Shown one piece after another: positions 1-5,454 of a stretch of DNA of 10,644 bases (position 1 is its first letter; the number at the start of each line of letters is the position of its first letter). This DNA comes from Baffinella frigidus (lineage: Eukaryota; Cryptophyceae; Cryptomonadales; Baffinellaceae). The position numbers were made by a program, and so were the translations under genes. Location of the stretch: positions 161,469 through 172,112 of the forward strand of contig MU646357.1 of the NCBI GenBank assembly GCA_026770585.1. The letters run 5' to 3'. The notes under the pieces are model-generated. The model was given only the letters and a program-made list of their open reading frames with translations. It had not been told where the DNA came from and searched no databases.

Positions 1-133
1 TTTCGGAACAAGGCAGATTATGTCCTGCTATCTGAGGCTTCCGACGCCGAAGATGAGGGTGTAAATGCTATTTTAGGCATGCAGTGCTGTCTTACGCCTT
101 TTTATGTGGACAGATTCTGGTATGTTCCGAGAT
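1..133. mobile_element. Family A inverted-repeat element (MITE-like), copy 1
   Basis: This is one of four copies in the window (others at 2042-2164, 8077-8214 and 8538-8675). The left end starts at the window edge, so it is probably missing one base. The left terminal repeat (about 1-25) and the right one (108-133) are inverted relative to each other. They share the core CAGAATCTGTCC, here degraded on the left, and an outer TCGGAACA paired with TGTTCCGA. The interior carries the family-typical GCTATTTTAGG and CTTACGCC boxes. There is no room for a transposase, so it resembles a miniature inverted-repeat transposable element. Strand is arbitrary. Confidence 0.75.
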
Positions 134-202
134 GGGATTCGGTTCAGGGTGGAGGGTTCAGGAGAAGGATGTGCGACTCGCAACCTGCGTCTTAACACTA
201 AC

Positions 203-269
203 CCCTCAACCCTCAACCCTACACCCTACACCCTACACCCTACACCCTACACCCTACACCCTACACCCT
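203..269. repeat. C-rich heptamer array (CCCTCAA then CCCTACA)
   Basis: Two to three CCCTCAA units run directly into about eight CCCTACA units with a strict 7-bp period. These are one- or two-base variants of the telomere heptamer CCCTAAA. The C-rich strand is on the plus strand. Each variant is homogenised in its own block, which suggests local unit amplification rather than random decay of one array. Confidence 0.9.
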
Positions 270-334
270 GTGCCTAGGGCCCTATGGTGGTCCTAGGGGG
301 GTGGGCGTTTCTTGTAAGCGAGGTACCCCTGTAG

Positions 335-357
335 CCTAAACCCTAAACCCTAAACCC
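335..357. repeat. Short CCCTAAA telomere-type array
   Basis: Just over three perfect CCCTAAA heptamers lie here with the C-rich strand on plus. This is the canonical plant/algal-type telomere unit in an interstitial position. Just upstream, 309-330 resembles one arm of the inverted repeat at 9554-9630, with a few mismatches. Confidence 0.85.
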
Positions 358-420
358 ATCCCGCGGACCCACCGCTCCGGGAAGGGATGAAAAAGAGACC
401 ATCTTCTGAGGGGTGAGCGC

Positions 421-490
421 GATAAGATTCTAGTACAAATCGTTTAGATGGACTGTATCCGTGAAGCCCCCTGTGGCTGCTACGAAGCTC
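421..490. repeat. Dispersed repeat B, copy 1
   Basis: The sequence begins GATAAGATTCTAGTACAAAT and ends near GGTGGCTGC-type sequence. It matches 934-1016 and 4869-4959 over roughly 70 bp, with scattered mismatches and a small indel. This copy lacks the upstream GGAATCCAGGG segment seen in the other two. Function is unknown; it could be part of a short interspersed or non-autonomous element. No tRNA-like A/B box pair was recognised. Confidence 0.8.
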
Positions 491-526
491 GCCGCGTCTT
501 TCGCTGAAATCGCTCCTGTCCCATAG

Positions 527-603
527 TATATATACGTGTTACTGTTAGTATACGTACGTATATATACGTGTTACTGTTAGTATACGTACGTATATATACG
601 TGG
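527..603. repeat. 32-bp tandem repeat, about 2.4 units
   Basis: The unit starts ACTGTTAGTATACGTACGTA and repeats at exactly 32 bp with no visible mismatch; a partial unit precedes it. TATACGTACGTATATATACG is largely self-complementary, so each unit is a short AT-rich palindrome. Very recent or constrained duplication is implied by identity of the units. Confidence 0.9.
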
Positions 604-605
604 AG

Positions 606-712
606 GTTTCCGGGATGCACGGGCGGGGGGGGGTACTACGGCGGAGCCAGCGTGCTGGGACGGGACACGCTCGCTCTGTGATGGGACACATGAACGTTGC
701 CGACAGAAACGT
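606..712. repeat. Dispersed repeat C, copy 1
   Basis: This is one of four related segments (also 826-890, 1019-1130, 1232-1312). They share GTTTCCGGGATGCACGGG, a G run, CGGCGGAG-like sequence, then GCGTGCTGGGACGGGAC and ACTCGCTCTGTGA. The minus strand of the copies reads peptides rich in CVPSQHA/CPVPARW-like residues, but in inconsistent frames, so a coding origin is not supported. The four copies are spread over 700 bp with different spacers. Confidence 0.8.
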
Positions 713-735
713 TGCTGTCGTTTCTGTGGAGGCCT

Positions 736-740
<5 letters not shown>

Positions 741-771
<31 letters not shown>

Positions 772-799
772 CTCTCTCTCCCTCTCTCTCTCTCTCTCT
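741..799. repeat. TC/GA microsatellite
   Basis: An almost pure TC dinucleotide run of about 59 bp, interrupted by single CGC and CCC changes. It lies between repeat C copies 1 and 2. The apparent open frames across it (Ser-Leu or Arg-Glu repeats) are a by-product of the dinucleotide period. Confidence 0.95.
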
Positions 800-825
800 G
801 ATCATGCCGGCAGGTAGCGTGCAAT

Positions 826-890
826 GTTTCCGGGAAGGGCTGGGGGAGGTACCGCGGTGGGCTGGGACGGGACGCACTCGATCTGCCACT
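826..890. repeat. Dispersed repeat C, copy 2 (shortened)
   Basis: It matches the other C copies in GTTTCCGGGA, the G-rich stretch, ACCGCGG and GCTGGGACGGGACGCACTCG. It has lost the GCACGGG and AGCCAGCGT parts present in copies 1 and 3. Confidence 0.7.
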
Positions 891-910
891 CAGCAGCGGC
901 CGAGTGCCTT

Positions 911-932
911 TTCGCCTTGAAACCAAGGCGAA
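911..932. repeat. Perfect 8-bp-stem hairpin upstream of repeat B copy 2
   Basis: TTCGCCTT and AAGGCGAA pair perfectly around a 6-base loop. It sits immediately before the TTCCGGTTGGAATCC start of repeat B copy 2. Copy 3 of repeat B also has a perfect hairpin of unrelated sequence just upstream (4847-4866). Confidence 0.75.
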
Positions 933-933
933 A

Positions 934-1016
934 TTCCGGTTGGAATCCAGGGAAATGGATAAGGTTCTAGTACAGATCGTTTAGTATTGGTGCAGCCCCC
1001 GGTGGCTGCGAAGTGG
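934..1016. repeat. Dispersed repeat B, copy 2
   Basis: It contains TTGGAATCCAGG, then GGATAAGGTTCTAGTACAGA, then CAGCCCCCGGTGGCTGC. The match to 4869-4959 covers the whole unit with a deletion of about 8 bp in the middle. Repeat C copy 3 follows directly. Confidence 0.8.
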
Positions 1017-1018
1017 AT

Positions 1019-1130
1019 GTTTCTGGGATGCAAGGGCTGGGGGGGGTTACCGCGGCAGAGCCAGCGTGCTGGGACGGGACGCACTCGCTCTGTGAGGGGA
1101 CACACACACGTTTCGTTCCTGTCGTTTCTA
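1019..1130. repeat. Dispersed repeat C, copy 3
   Basis: This is the longest match to copy 1, sharing GTTTCTGGGATGCA, the G run, AGCCAGCGTGCTGGGACGGG and CTCGCTCTGTGA. It ends in an ACACAC stretch followed by CGTTTC-type sequence that is also present after copy 1. Confidence 0.8.
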
Positions 1131-1231
1131 GTGGCGAGTAGGCGCACACGCCCTACGGTAGGGCCGTAGGACCTGCCCAGGACCTCTTGCGGGTCAAATT
1201 TGACCAGCTCGCCACTTCAGGGATGTCTCGA

Positions 1232-1312
1232 TGCTTCAGGGATGCACGGGCGGGGGGGGGCACCGCGGCGGAGGGAGCGTGCTGGGACGGGACACACTCG
1301 CCCCCAACCTCC
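1232..1312. repeat. Dispersed repeat C, copy 4
   Basis: It shares CTTCAGGGATGCACGGG, nine Gs, CACCGCGGCGGAG and GAGCGTGCTGGGACGGGACA with the other copies. The downstream part differs (CCCCCAACCTCCTCGTACCT); a similar CACCTCCTCGTACCTGCC occurs at 7138-7155. Between 1131 and 1231 there is no gene; 1150-1170 carries a short CCCTACGGTAGGG palindrome of the repeat D type. Confidence 0.75.
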
Positions 1313-1376
1313 TCGTACCTACTCTCCCGGGAACGCATCGTTAGCCGCATACTGGGTAGCTCAGAGATGGTTACGC

Positions 1377-1482
1377 TTTCCGTTGCCTTATCCGTGGAAA
1401 CCCCCTCTATGCCCCTACGGATTGCCTACCGTAGGGTCGTATGTCTTATCGTTTAAGGGTTATTCGAAACACCTCCGAAGCT
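1377..1482. repeat. Dispersed repeat D, copy 1
   Basis: It contains TTTCCGTTGCCTTATCC, GGAAACCCCCTCTATGCCCC, the dyad CCTACCGTAGGGTC and a TTTAAGGGTTATTCG tail. It aligns end to end with 3002-3108. The central TACGG...CCTACCGTAGGG part also matches 7379-7436 and, inverted, 6596-6655. It begins a block that is duplicated at 7379-7848: D, then a 33-bp array, then a Cys-rich exon-like fragment. Confidence 0.8.
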
Positions 1483-1492
1483 GAAAAAAACG

Positions 1493-1596
1493 CGGTACTC
1501 GGCGACATAAAACACGGTACCCAAATGGACAAGACCGACGGAAAACGCGGTACCCAAGTGGACACGACCGACAGAAAACACGGTACCCAAATGGAA
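1493..1596. repeat. 33-bp tandem repeat array, first locus
   Basis: CGGTACCC recurs at 1515, 1548 and 1581, a period of exactly 33 bp; a first incomplete unit starts at 1493 with a 22-bp spacing. The consensus is CGGTACCCAARTGGACAM, then GACCGACRGAAAACG. One plus frame reads an 11-residue repeat TVPKWTRPTEN, with an in-frame stop just before the array and no ATG. The related array at 7450-7603 keeps the same period. The frame is also open on the minus strand, so coding is possible but not shown. Confidence 0.85.
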
Positions 1597-1619
1597 CGGG
1601 ACACACCCGTCCGATTTGG

Positions 1620-1620
1620 T

Positions 1621-1659
<39 letters not shown>

Positions 1660-1669
1660 GGTTAAGGGT

Positions 1670-1708
<39 letters not shown>

Positions 1709-1718
1709 GGTTTGGGGG
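1620..1718. repeat. TTGAGGG heptamer array (G-rich strand on plus)
   Basis: Thirteen heptamers span 1620-1710, twelve TTGAGGG and one TTAAGGG, followed by TTTGGGG. The array interrupts the duplicated block: the second copy of the block at 7603-7613 has no array at this point. It was therefore either inserted or expanded here, or lost there. Confidence 0.95.
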
Positions 1719-1840
1719 CGCGTTGAGAACATTCCTCTGTACCGAGGCGGGTCCGTCATAAAACGCAACATACAAAAATCCAATCGGATCACTCAACTTC
1801 AGGCTCGAGAGTAAAAGAAGGAGAGAAAGACAGGGGGCGT

Positions 1841-1868
1841 TACCTGTCCTGGCGATCGCACGCGGAAT
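1841..1868 (-). pseudogene. Degenerate end of a Cys-rich exon-like fragment
   Basis: On the minus strand this reads DSACDRQDR and then a stop, and matches the end of the better fragment at 1949-2020 (DSCDCQDGY). One Cys and the final Gly-Tyr are lost. A partner with the same position in the duplicated block lies at 7613-7640 (ESCDFRGG then stop). Confidence 0.5.
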
Positions 1869-1928
1869 CAAGCTATCCGCGGTTAATGGAGGCACAAGAA
1901 CCGCGTGACCACCTCGTGACCACACCAA
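1866..1928. repeat. Dispersed module S, copy 1 (heat-shock core absent)
   Basis: It contains CTATCCGCGGTTAATGG, then ACCGCGTGACCACCTCGTGA. It matches 7639-7723 in the same orientation and 5628-5711 in the opposite one. This copy lacks a stretch of about 21 bp (a TTC/GAA palindrome) that both other copies contain. Confidence 0.8.
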
Positions 1929-1948
1929 ACTGGGCGGGGCAGGGGAAG

Positions 1949-2020
1949 GTACCCGTCCTGGCAGTCGCACGAGTCCGCGCCATCCCACTTGGCGAACTGC
2001 CCAAACTCCTTCTGGCAGTG
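1949..2020 (-). pseudogene. Exon-like fragment encoding one Cys-rich (EGF-like) repeat
   Basis: The minus strand reads 24 codons beginning HCQKEFGQFAKWDG and ending SCDCQDGY, with spacing C-x15-C-x-C-x2-G-Y. The C-x-C-x2-G-Y ending is typical of the last half of EGF-like modules. The same spacing occurs at 7746-7817 and 5518-5586. Immediately upstream on the minus strand are an in-frame TAA, a T-rich run and a CAG, like a 3' splice site; a GGGTAC lies at the other end. Compared with 7746-7817, the differences are synonymous or conservative, which argues for past selection on protein. No complete gene surrounds it, so I call it a gene fragment; a small exon of a spliced gene is the alternative. 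Confidence 0.55.
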
Positions 2021-2041
2021 CTGCGATCGAAAAAGGATTTA

Positions 2042-2164
2042 ATTTCGGAATAAGACAGAATCTGTCCCGCTATCTTAGGCTCCCCACGCGGTAGGTAAGG
2101 GTGTATATGCTATTTTAGGGATCAAATGATGCTATCTTACGCCTTTTTATCAGGACAGATTCTG
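2042..2164. mobile_element. Family A inverted-repeat element, copy 2 (right end truncated)
   Basis: The left end ATTTCGGAATAAGACAGAAT and the inner right end GGACAGATTCTG are present. The outer right part (about 12 bases, GTATGGTCCGAG in other copies) is missing. It is replaced at 2165 by a second copy of the exon-like sequence that also precedes the element at about 1998-2034. The element is thus bracketed by related direct repeats of about 38 bp. Confidence 0.8.
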
Positions 2165-2188
2165 CCTAAACTCTTTCTGGCAATGCTG
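2162..2188 (-). pseudogene. Fragment of the Cys-rich exon (first 8 codons)
   Basis: On the minus strand, a T-rich run and CAG (2186-2188) are followed by codons for HCQKEFRQ. This matches the start of the fragment at 1949-2020, except Gly to Arg. The match stops exactly where the right end of family A copy 2 begins, so the exon copy is broken by the element. Confidence 0.5.
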
Positions 2189-2210
2189 CGATGGAAAAAA
2201 ACGGATGAGC

Positions 2211-2389
2211 GATCTCATCCCGCCAGGTGTTTGTTTTGAATGGTTCGGAGTTCCTCGAATACATGAAATTTACCACACAATTGGTCGCGTCCAGGGCTGG
2301 ACAAGACTGATTTGGCCAATTGTGTAGTAAATTTCGTTGATTCGGGGAACTCCGAAGCATTTAAATCAAATACCTGGCGGGATTAGATC
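2211..2389. mobile_element. 179-bp foldback element with 74-bp arms
   Basis: The arms 2211-2284 and 2316-2389 are inverted copies with roughly nine in ten bases matching. Both begin GATCT-ATCCCGCCAGGT and end ACACAATTGG. The 31-base loop holds its own small hairpin, GTCCAG/CTGGAC. A related half-arm with CAACGAAATTTACTACACAA lies at 3637-3660, showing the family is dispersed. No coding capacity; non-autonomous foldback/MITE is the likely class. Confidence 0.8.
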
Positions 2390-2538
2390 CGGGTACAAAC
2401 CAAGCCCGGATTAGCGACCCGGGGACAACCCAAACCCGGATTAGCGATCCGGGTACAAACCTAACCCGGATTAGCGATCCGGGTACACACCTAACCCGGA
2501 TCAGCGATCCCGGTACAAACCTTGTCCTGGTACAAACC
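2381..2538. repeat. 30-bp tandem repeat, about five units
   Basis: CCCGGATTAGCGATCCGGG recurs with starts at 2405, 2435, 2465 and 2495, period exactly 30, separated by TACAAACCTAA. Each unit contains a perfect stem CCCGGAT/ATCCGGG with a 5-base loop. The array begins inside the right arm of the foldback at 2316-2389 and ends in a short run of CCCTAAA heptamers (2537-2559). Confidence 0.9.
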
Positions 2539-2798
2539 TAAACCCTAAACCCTAAACCCACACCCTGCACCGAACCAAACACCCTGAACCCACCCTAAAG
2601 CAACCCCAGAACGATCTGCGATCGAACATTTGGATGAGTCAACTCCGGGATTAGTTAACTAGAGAGGGACGCGTTAAGTTGATCACTTTTCAAAAGGCTG
2701 GGGGGCCTCTCTCGAGGTCTCCTTGGTGCACACCATGTGAGGGTAATAAAGAAGAAGAAGGGGACGCGCAACCTGTGAGATAAAGTCAACCCCAGACC

Positions 2799-2935
2799 CT
2801 AAACCTTAAACCCTAAACCCATCCCAGCCACAGCGCAACCCTATACCCTAAACCTTAAACCCTCAACCCATCCCAGCCACAGCGCAACCCTAAACCTTAA
2901 ACCCTAAACCCTCAACCCATCCCAGCCACAGCACA
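2799..2935. repeat. 49-bp composite tandem repeat with embedded CCCTAAA heptamers
   Basis: CCCATCCCAGCCACAGCGCA recurs with a 49-bp step (ATCCCAGCC at 2821, 2870 and about 2919), each time preceded by two to four CCCTAAA, CCTTAAA or CCCTCAA heptamers. This is a higher-order unit built from telomere-like repeats plus a non-telomeric 18-bp box. The stretch 2560-2798 holds no gene and no clear repeat beyond isolated telomere-like words. Confidence 0.9.
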
Positions 2936-2980
2936 ATTACCCTCGAAGCAGCCGACCACACAGCGGGCTACGAAGGGCGT

Positions 2981-3001
2981 CTCGGCCCAGTTTGGGCCGA
3001 G
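2981..3001. repeat. Perfect hairpin, 9-bp stem and 3-base loop
   Basis: CTCGGCCCA and TGGGCCGAG pair perfectly around GTT. It lies just upstream of repeat D copy 2. No T run follows, so it is not a bacterial-type terminator. Confidence 0.7.
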
Positions 3002-3108
3002 TTTCCGTTACCTTATCCAAAGGAACCCCCCTATGCCCATACGGGTTGTCTACCGTAGGGTCCAAGGTCTTAACACTTGAGGGTGATTCAGACATCCCTT
3101 CGAAGTCC
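3002..3108. repeat. Dispersed repeat D, copy 2
   Basis: It aligns with 1377-1482 over its full length: TTTCCGTTACCTTATCC, GGAACCCCCCTATGCCCATA, CTACCGTAGGGTCC, then TTAACACTTGAGGGTGATTC and CTTCGAAG. No 33-bp array follows here, unlike the other D copies. Confidence 0.8.
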
Positions 3109-3121
3109 ACTGTGTCGCTTA

Positions 3122-3245
3122 GGGGTGGGTTTAACGCTACAGCTATCTCGAGGCTAAGATAGAGCGTTTGCGGTATTTGTTGTCCGTTTTGGACGTACGG
3201 TTTCCCGGTTTTCCGGTTTTCATTTGGGGTGGGTTTAACGCTACG
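3122..3245. repeat. Direct repeat GGGTGGGTTTAACGCTAC, two copies
   Basis: The 19-bp sequence GGGGTGGGTTTAACGCTAC occurs at 3122-3140 and 3227-3245. A second pair, CCCTTC-AAGTCC-CTGT, occurs at about 3096-3114 and 3346-3364. Together they suggest that a block of about 105 to 250 bp was duplicated with later changes. The sequence in between is unassigned. Confidence 0.75.
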
Positions 3246-3250
3246 GCAAT

Positions 3251-3349
3251 GGGGTTACTCACGAATCCCTCACTCAGGGGTTACTCACGAATCCCTCACT
3301 TAGGGGTTACTCACGAATCCCTCGCTGAGGGGTTACTCACGAATCCCTT
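3251..3349. repeat. 26-bp tandem repeat, four units
   Basis: GGGGTTACTCACGAATCCCT recurs at 3251, 3277, 3303 and 3329, a period of exactly 26 bp. Only the six bases after CCCT vary. The open frame across it is not a multiple-of-three repeat and is unlikely to be coding. 3350-3636 holds an A-rich stretch (3427-3449) and otherwise unassigned sequence with no gene. Confidence 0.92.
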
Positions 3350-3636
3350 CAAAGTCCGCTGTTTGGATCCATTCCGATCACCGAAAATAGAACTAGCCAT
3401 CGTCCCGATTTAGAAGTCCGAAACCCTAAATAAAAAAAATAAAAAAAAGCCCTGCCACAGCAAAGCATGTTTCGAAACCTCGGGCGGGGTGGTGCTCCGT
3501 CAAGTTTGGATACGGTTCCGACCATCCACTCGAGAATGCCGGAGGATCCAATTTATATGTGGGGTTGTAAAAAATTGTACCAGGATAAGGTGTTCCAACC
3601 TCGTGACTGGCCAATATATGGCTAGTAACGTGACCA

Positions 3637-3660
3637 ATCAACGAAATTTACTACACAAAT
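3637..3660. repeat. Half-arm relative of the 2211-2389 foldback
   Basis: AATCAACGAAATTTACTACACAA is the inverse of the inner part of the right arm at 2318-2341. Outside this core, similarity fades. It marks a degraded or rearranged second copy of the family. Confidence 0.65.
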
Positions 3661-3716
3661 GCCCACTTTTAAAAGCACATTGGTTTTAAATAGGCCCCTC
3701 TAGCATTCTCGTGTGG

Positions 3717-3962
3717 ATGTTGTTGTGCCGGACCGTGCGCGCATCCGCTCCCCCCGATTCACAAGTGGCCATTCTGAATTCAAAAGTGGCCATTCTGAAG
3801 AAAAAAACATCACACGTGGCCATTCTGAAGGGGGGGGAATGGTACAAAGCCGGTACAAAGAAAAGAAAAAGTGGTACAGACAAAAAGTGGTGGTACAACG
3901 TTGGATACGGTTTGGGCGCGCACCATGTTGTTGTGCCGGACCGTGCGTGCATCCGCCCCCCC
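3717..3962. repeat. Duplicated 38-bp box flanking GTGGCCATTCTGAA repeats
   Basis: ATGTTGTTGTGCCGGACCGT, followed by GCG-GCATCCGC and a C run, occurs at 3717-3754 and again at 3925-3962. Between them, GTGGCCATTCTGAA occurs three times (3765, 3786, 3816) with spacings of 21 and 30 bp, and GGTACA recurs several times. Open frames of up to 157 codons cross this region on both strands, but they consist of these repeats. Confidence 0.8.
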
Positions 3963-3963
3963 C

Positions 3964-4001
<38 letters not shown>
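3964..4001. repeat. GCCTGA hexamer microsatellite
   Basis: Six GCCTGA hexamers plus a partial unit. Because the unit is six bases, frames on both strands stay open (Ser-Leu, Pro-Glu or Arg-Leu dipeptides). From 4004 to 4261 there is no recognisable repeat or gene; a plus-strand frame continues to 4184 without family resemblance. Confidence 0.95.
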
Positions 4002-4002
<1 letters not shown>

Positions 4003-4261
4003 GCCGCCCCTGTTCCACCCGGCCGTTAAAAACAAGTGTCCCGCACAACCGAATCAAGCTCTCTCCCCCTAAACCTGTAGGAGGCGAAGATAGAATCCAT
4101 CCGGGAAAAGCTCGTAAGAGCGGCCGACACGGGGTACATGTACAGTGGGAGTTTCAGCGCCCACAAGTTGGACACGACTCGTAATTCGTACCCGAATTAA
4201 AAAGATCCTGTTGCCCCCTCGCTATTCGACCAACCTACGCTAGACCTGATGGGAGGTAATC

Positions 4262-4352
4262 GCAAAAGTCAACTCACCCTCACCCTCGAGTTAACTTTTG
4301 CCAACTTCCACGGATGTCGTGGAACTTTCCCGTGCGTCAACTTTTGATTGAC
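4262..4352. repeat. Cluster of three short inverted repeats
   Basis: GCAAAAGTCAACTC (4262-4275) pairs with GAGTTAACTTTTGC (4288-4301) with one mismatch. TTCCACG/CGTGGAA (4306-4312 and 4318-4324) is perfect. GTCAA/TTGAC (4336-4340 and 4348-4352) is perfect and shares CAACTTTTG with the first. A fourth, CTTACC/GGTAAG, follows at 4389-4405. Confidence 0.7.
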
Positions 4353-4410
4353 CACCATCACGTCTAAAGTGGTTTCGAGGTTTGGGGCTTACCGCTGTGG
4401 TAAGCGTGCA

Positions 4411-4557
4411 GAGAAGTTGGCCACCGAAAAATGGGGAAATGGGAAAATTGGAGCCATTTTGTCCACTTTTGAGAAATTCAGTACCATGAATTTCTCAAAA
4501 GTGGACGAAATGGCTCCAATTTCACGATGTTTCATTATTTCCCGTGGCTAACTTCTC
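4411..4557. mobile_element. 147-bp foldback with 70-bp arms
   Basis: The arms 4411-4480 and 4487-4557 are inverted copies around the loop GTACCA. The inner 36 bp differ at a single position; the outer part carries more mismatches and a 1-bp length difference. The outer ends are GAGAAGTT/AACTTCTC. No coding capacity. A MITE/foldback element is the simplest reading; if transcribed it would form a long hairpin able to yield small RNAs. Confidence 0.85.
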
Positions 4558-4619
4558 CCTGCCTCCCGAGTAGTGTGATACGGAATGCCGGGTTTCGGTT
4601 CTTTGCGTAAAGTCACTCT

Positions 4620-4655
4620 GACTACTCCTACCACTTAGCAGCGACCGAAGATTCC
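4620..4655. repeat. 36-bp direct repeat, copy 1 of 2
   Basis: GACTACTCCTACCACTTAGC, then AGCGACC and AAGATTCC, recurs at 4814-4849 with one visible mismatch. The two copies are 194 bp apart and bracket a segment containing inverted repeats (4718-4762 and about 4771-4790). Confidence 0.9.
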
Positions 4656-4717
4656 ACTGTTACTTTTTAAGTTAACAGAGGTTCCACTTTTGCTTTGAGA
4701 CGTTTCACTCTCGACTT

Positions 4718-4762
4718 TTGTCTCGGTGGGCCGCGCTCTTCCAGGGCGTGCCACCAAGACAA
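4718..4762. repeat. Imperfect hairpin, 11 of 12 stem pairs
   Basis: TTGTCTCGGTGG (4718-4729) pairs with CCACCAAGACAA (4751-4762) with a single C-A mismatch. Further C/G-rich pairing is possible in the 21-base loop. It lies between the two 36-bp direct repeats. Confidence 0.65.
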
Positions 4763-4813
4763 ACGTCATCCTCGCTTCAGGGCGAGTCGGATCAGACACC
4801 CCAGCCCATCTCC

Positions 4814-4849
4814 GACTACTCCTACCACTTAGCAGCGACCAAAGATTCC
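4814..4849. repeat. 36-bp direct repeat, copy 2 of 2
   Basis: It matches 4620-4655 with one mismatch (GACCAAAG for GACCGAAG). It runs directly into the hairpin at 4847-4866 and repeat B copy 3. Confidence 0.9.
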
Positions 4850-4866
4850 CCCGGATTCTCGGGGGA
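4847..4866. repeat. Perfect 7-bp-stem hairpin upstream of repeat B copy 3
   Basis: TCCCCCG and CGGGGGA pair perfectly around GATTCT. It has the same position relative to repeat B as the hairpin at 911-932 but a different sequence. Confidence 0.7.
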
Positions 4867-4868
4867 GA

Positions 4869-4959
4869 CTCCGATTGGAATCCAGGGCAATGGATAAGAT
4901 TCTAGTGCGAATCGTTTAGATGGACTGTATCCATGAAGCCCCCGGTGGCTGCTAAGTGG
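4869..4959. repeat. Dispersed repeat B, copy 3
   Basis: This is the fullest copy: TCCGATTGGAATCCAGGG, GGATAAGATTCTAGTGCGAA, TTTAGATGGACTGTATCC, then GAAGCCCCCGGTGGCTGCT. It aligns to 421-490 and 934-1016. Confidence 0.8.
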
Positions 4960-5007
4960 GTGGGGCGTGTCCCCAGAGCCGCTATCAAGGCAACACGGGG
5001 TTCATTT

Positions 5008-5041
5008 AAAAGCCAGGACCGGAAATCCGGTCCCGGCTTTT
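5008..5041. repeat. Strong hairpin with 14 of 15 stem pairs
   Basis: AAAAGCC-A-GGACCGG pairs with CCGGTCC-C-GGCTTTT around AAAT, with one mismatch. The shape resembles an intrinsic terminator, but the window is eukaryotic and only a short T run follows. A small palindromic element is more likely. Confidence 0.75.
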
Positions 5042-5130
5042 CCATTTTAAAAGTCCATTCCCCTTAGGATTCATGCGAAAGTTTGTAAAACCCTTTAAAG
5101 TTGTGTTCCGTCCTCGCTCGGCAGCGGTTA

Positions 5131-5314
5131 GCGCTTACCGCCGCGGGCGCTGGCGGTGGTAAGCCCTAGGACCTCCTACCGTAGGCCGAGACTTTTTGGT
5201 CCTAGGATCCCTCGGCCTACGGTAGCAGGTCCTAGGCAATCCCGTAGGCCTAACTACCCCATTGGGCCGTTACCCTATTAAGTTGAGGGCTTACCGCCGC
5301 GAGCGCTGGCGGCA
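5131..5314. repeat. GCTTACCGCCGCG direct repeats flanking a palindrome
   Basis: GCTTACCGCCGCG-GCGCTGGC, followed by GG, occurs at about 5134-5157 and 5286-5310. The first copy is itself a hairpin (GCTTACC and GGTAAGC around a GC-rich middle). The related GCTTACCGCTGTGGTAAGC stands at 4388-4406. The two copies bracket the palindrome at 5165-5236. Confidence 0.75.
5165..5236. repeat. 72-bp palindrome with 26-bp arms
   Basis: The arms 5165-5190 and 5211-5236 begin and end with CCTAGG and differ at one base. They contain CTACCGTAGG, the dyad word of repeat D. The 20-base loop contains another TCCTAGGA palindrome. It may be a derived fold-back form of the repeat D core. Confidence 0.85.
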
Positions 5315-5383
5315 GCAGGGGCGGACTTCCGGACGCACTCCCCGCCGATCTGCACGGGCAGCCTCCAGGCGTCAGCACATCGC

Positions 5384-5441
5384 TTCTGGAAGATTCTAGA
5401 AGGTTCTAGAAGGTTCTAGAAGGTTCTAGAAGGTTCTAGAA
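5384..5441. promoter_or_regulatory. Heat-shock-element-like array (12 alternating TTC/GAA boxes)
   Basis: TTC and GAA alternate at a strict 5-bp step from 5384 to 5441, twelve boxes in a row, within a 10-bp minisatellite of unit AAGGTTCTAG. Alternating nGAAn pentamers are the known binding site of heat shock factor, whose functional sites usually have three to six boxes. A 10-bp repeat of TTCTAGAAGG produces this pattern automatically, so it may be chance. No gene start is recognised nearby. Confidence 0.55.
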
Positions 5442-5454
5442 GGTTTGGGTTTAC

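Noticed and set aside
203-357. True chromosome end
   Set aside because: The arrays are short and mixed, and are followed by more than 10 kb of other sequence with arrays in both orientations, so they are interstitial.
600-926. Overlapping open frames rich in Ser-Leu and Arg-Glu
   Set aside because: They cross the TC microsatellite, and the peptides reflect the dinucleotide repeat.
2381-2538. CRISPR-like array
   Set aside because: The 30-bp units are directly adjacent with no unique spacers, and the setting is eukaryotic.
3711-4184. Longest plus-strand open frame (157 codons), as a gene
   Set aside because: It starts at GTG and is made largely of the GTGGCCATTCTGAA repeats and the GCCTGA hexamer run. 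Other frames on both strands are also open, and no domain is recognisable.
5008-5041. Rho-independent terminator
   Set aside because: The stem has the right shape, but there is no upstream gene and only a short T run, and nothing else in the window is bacterial.
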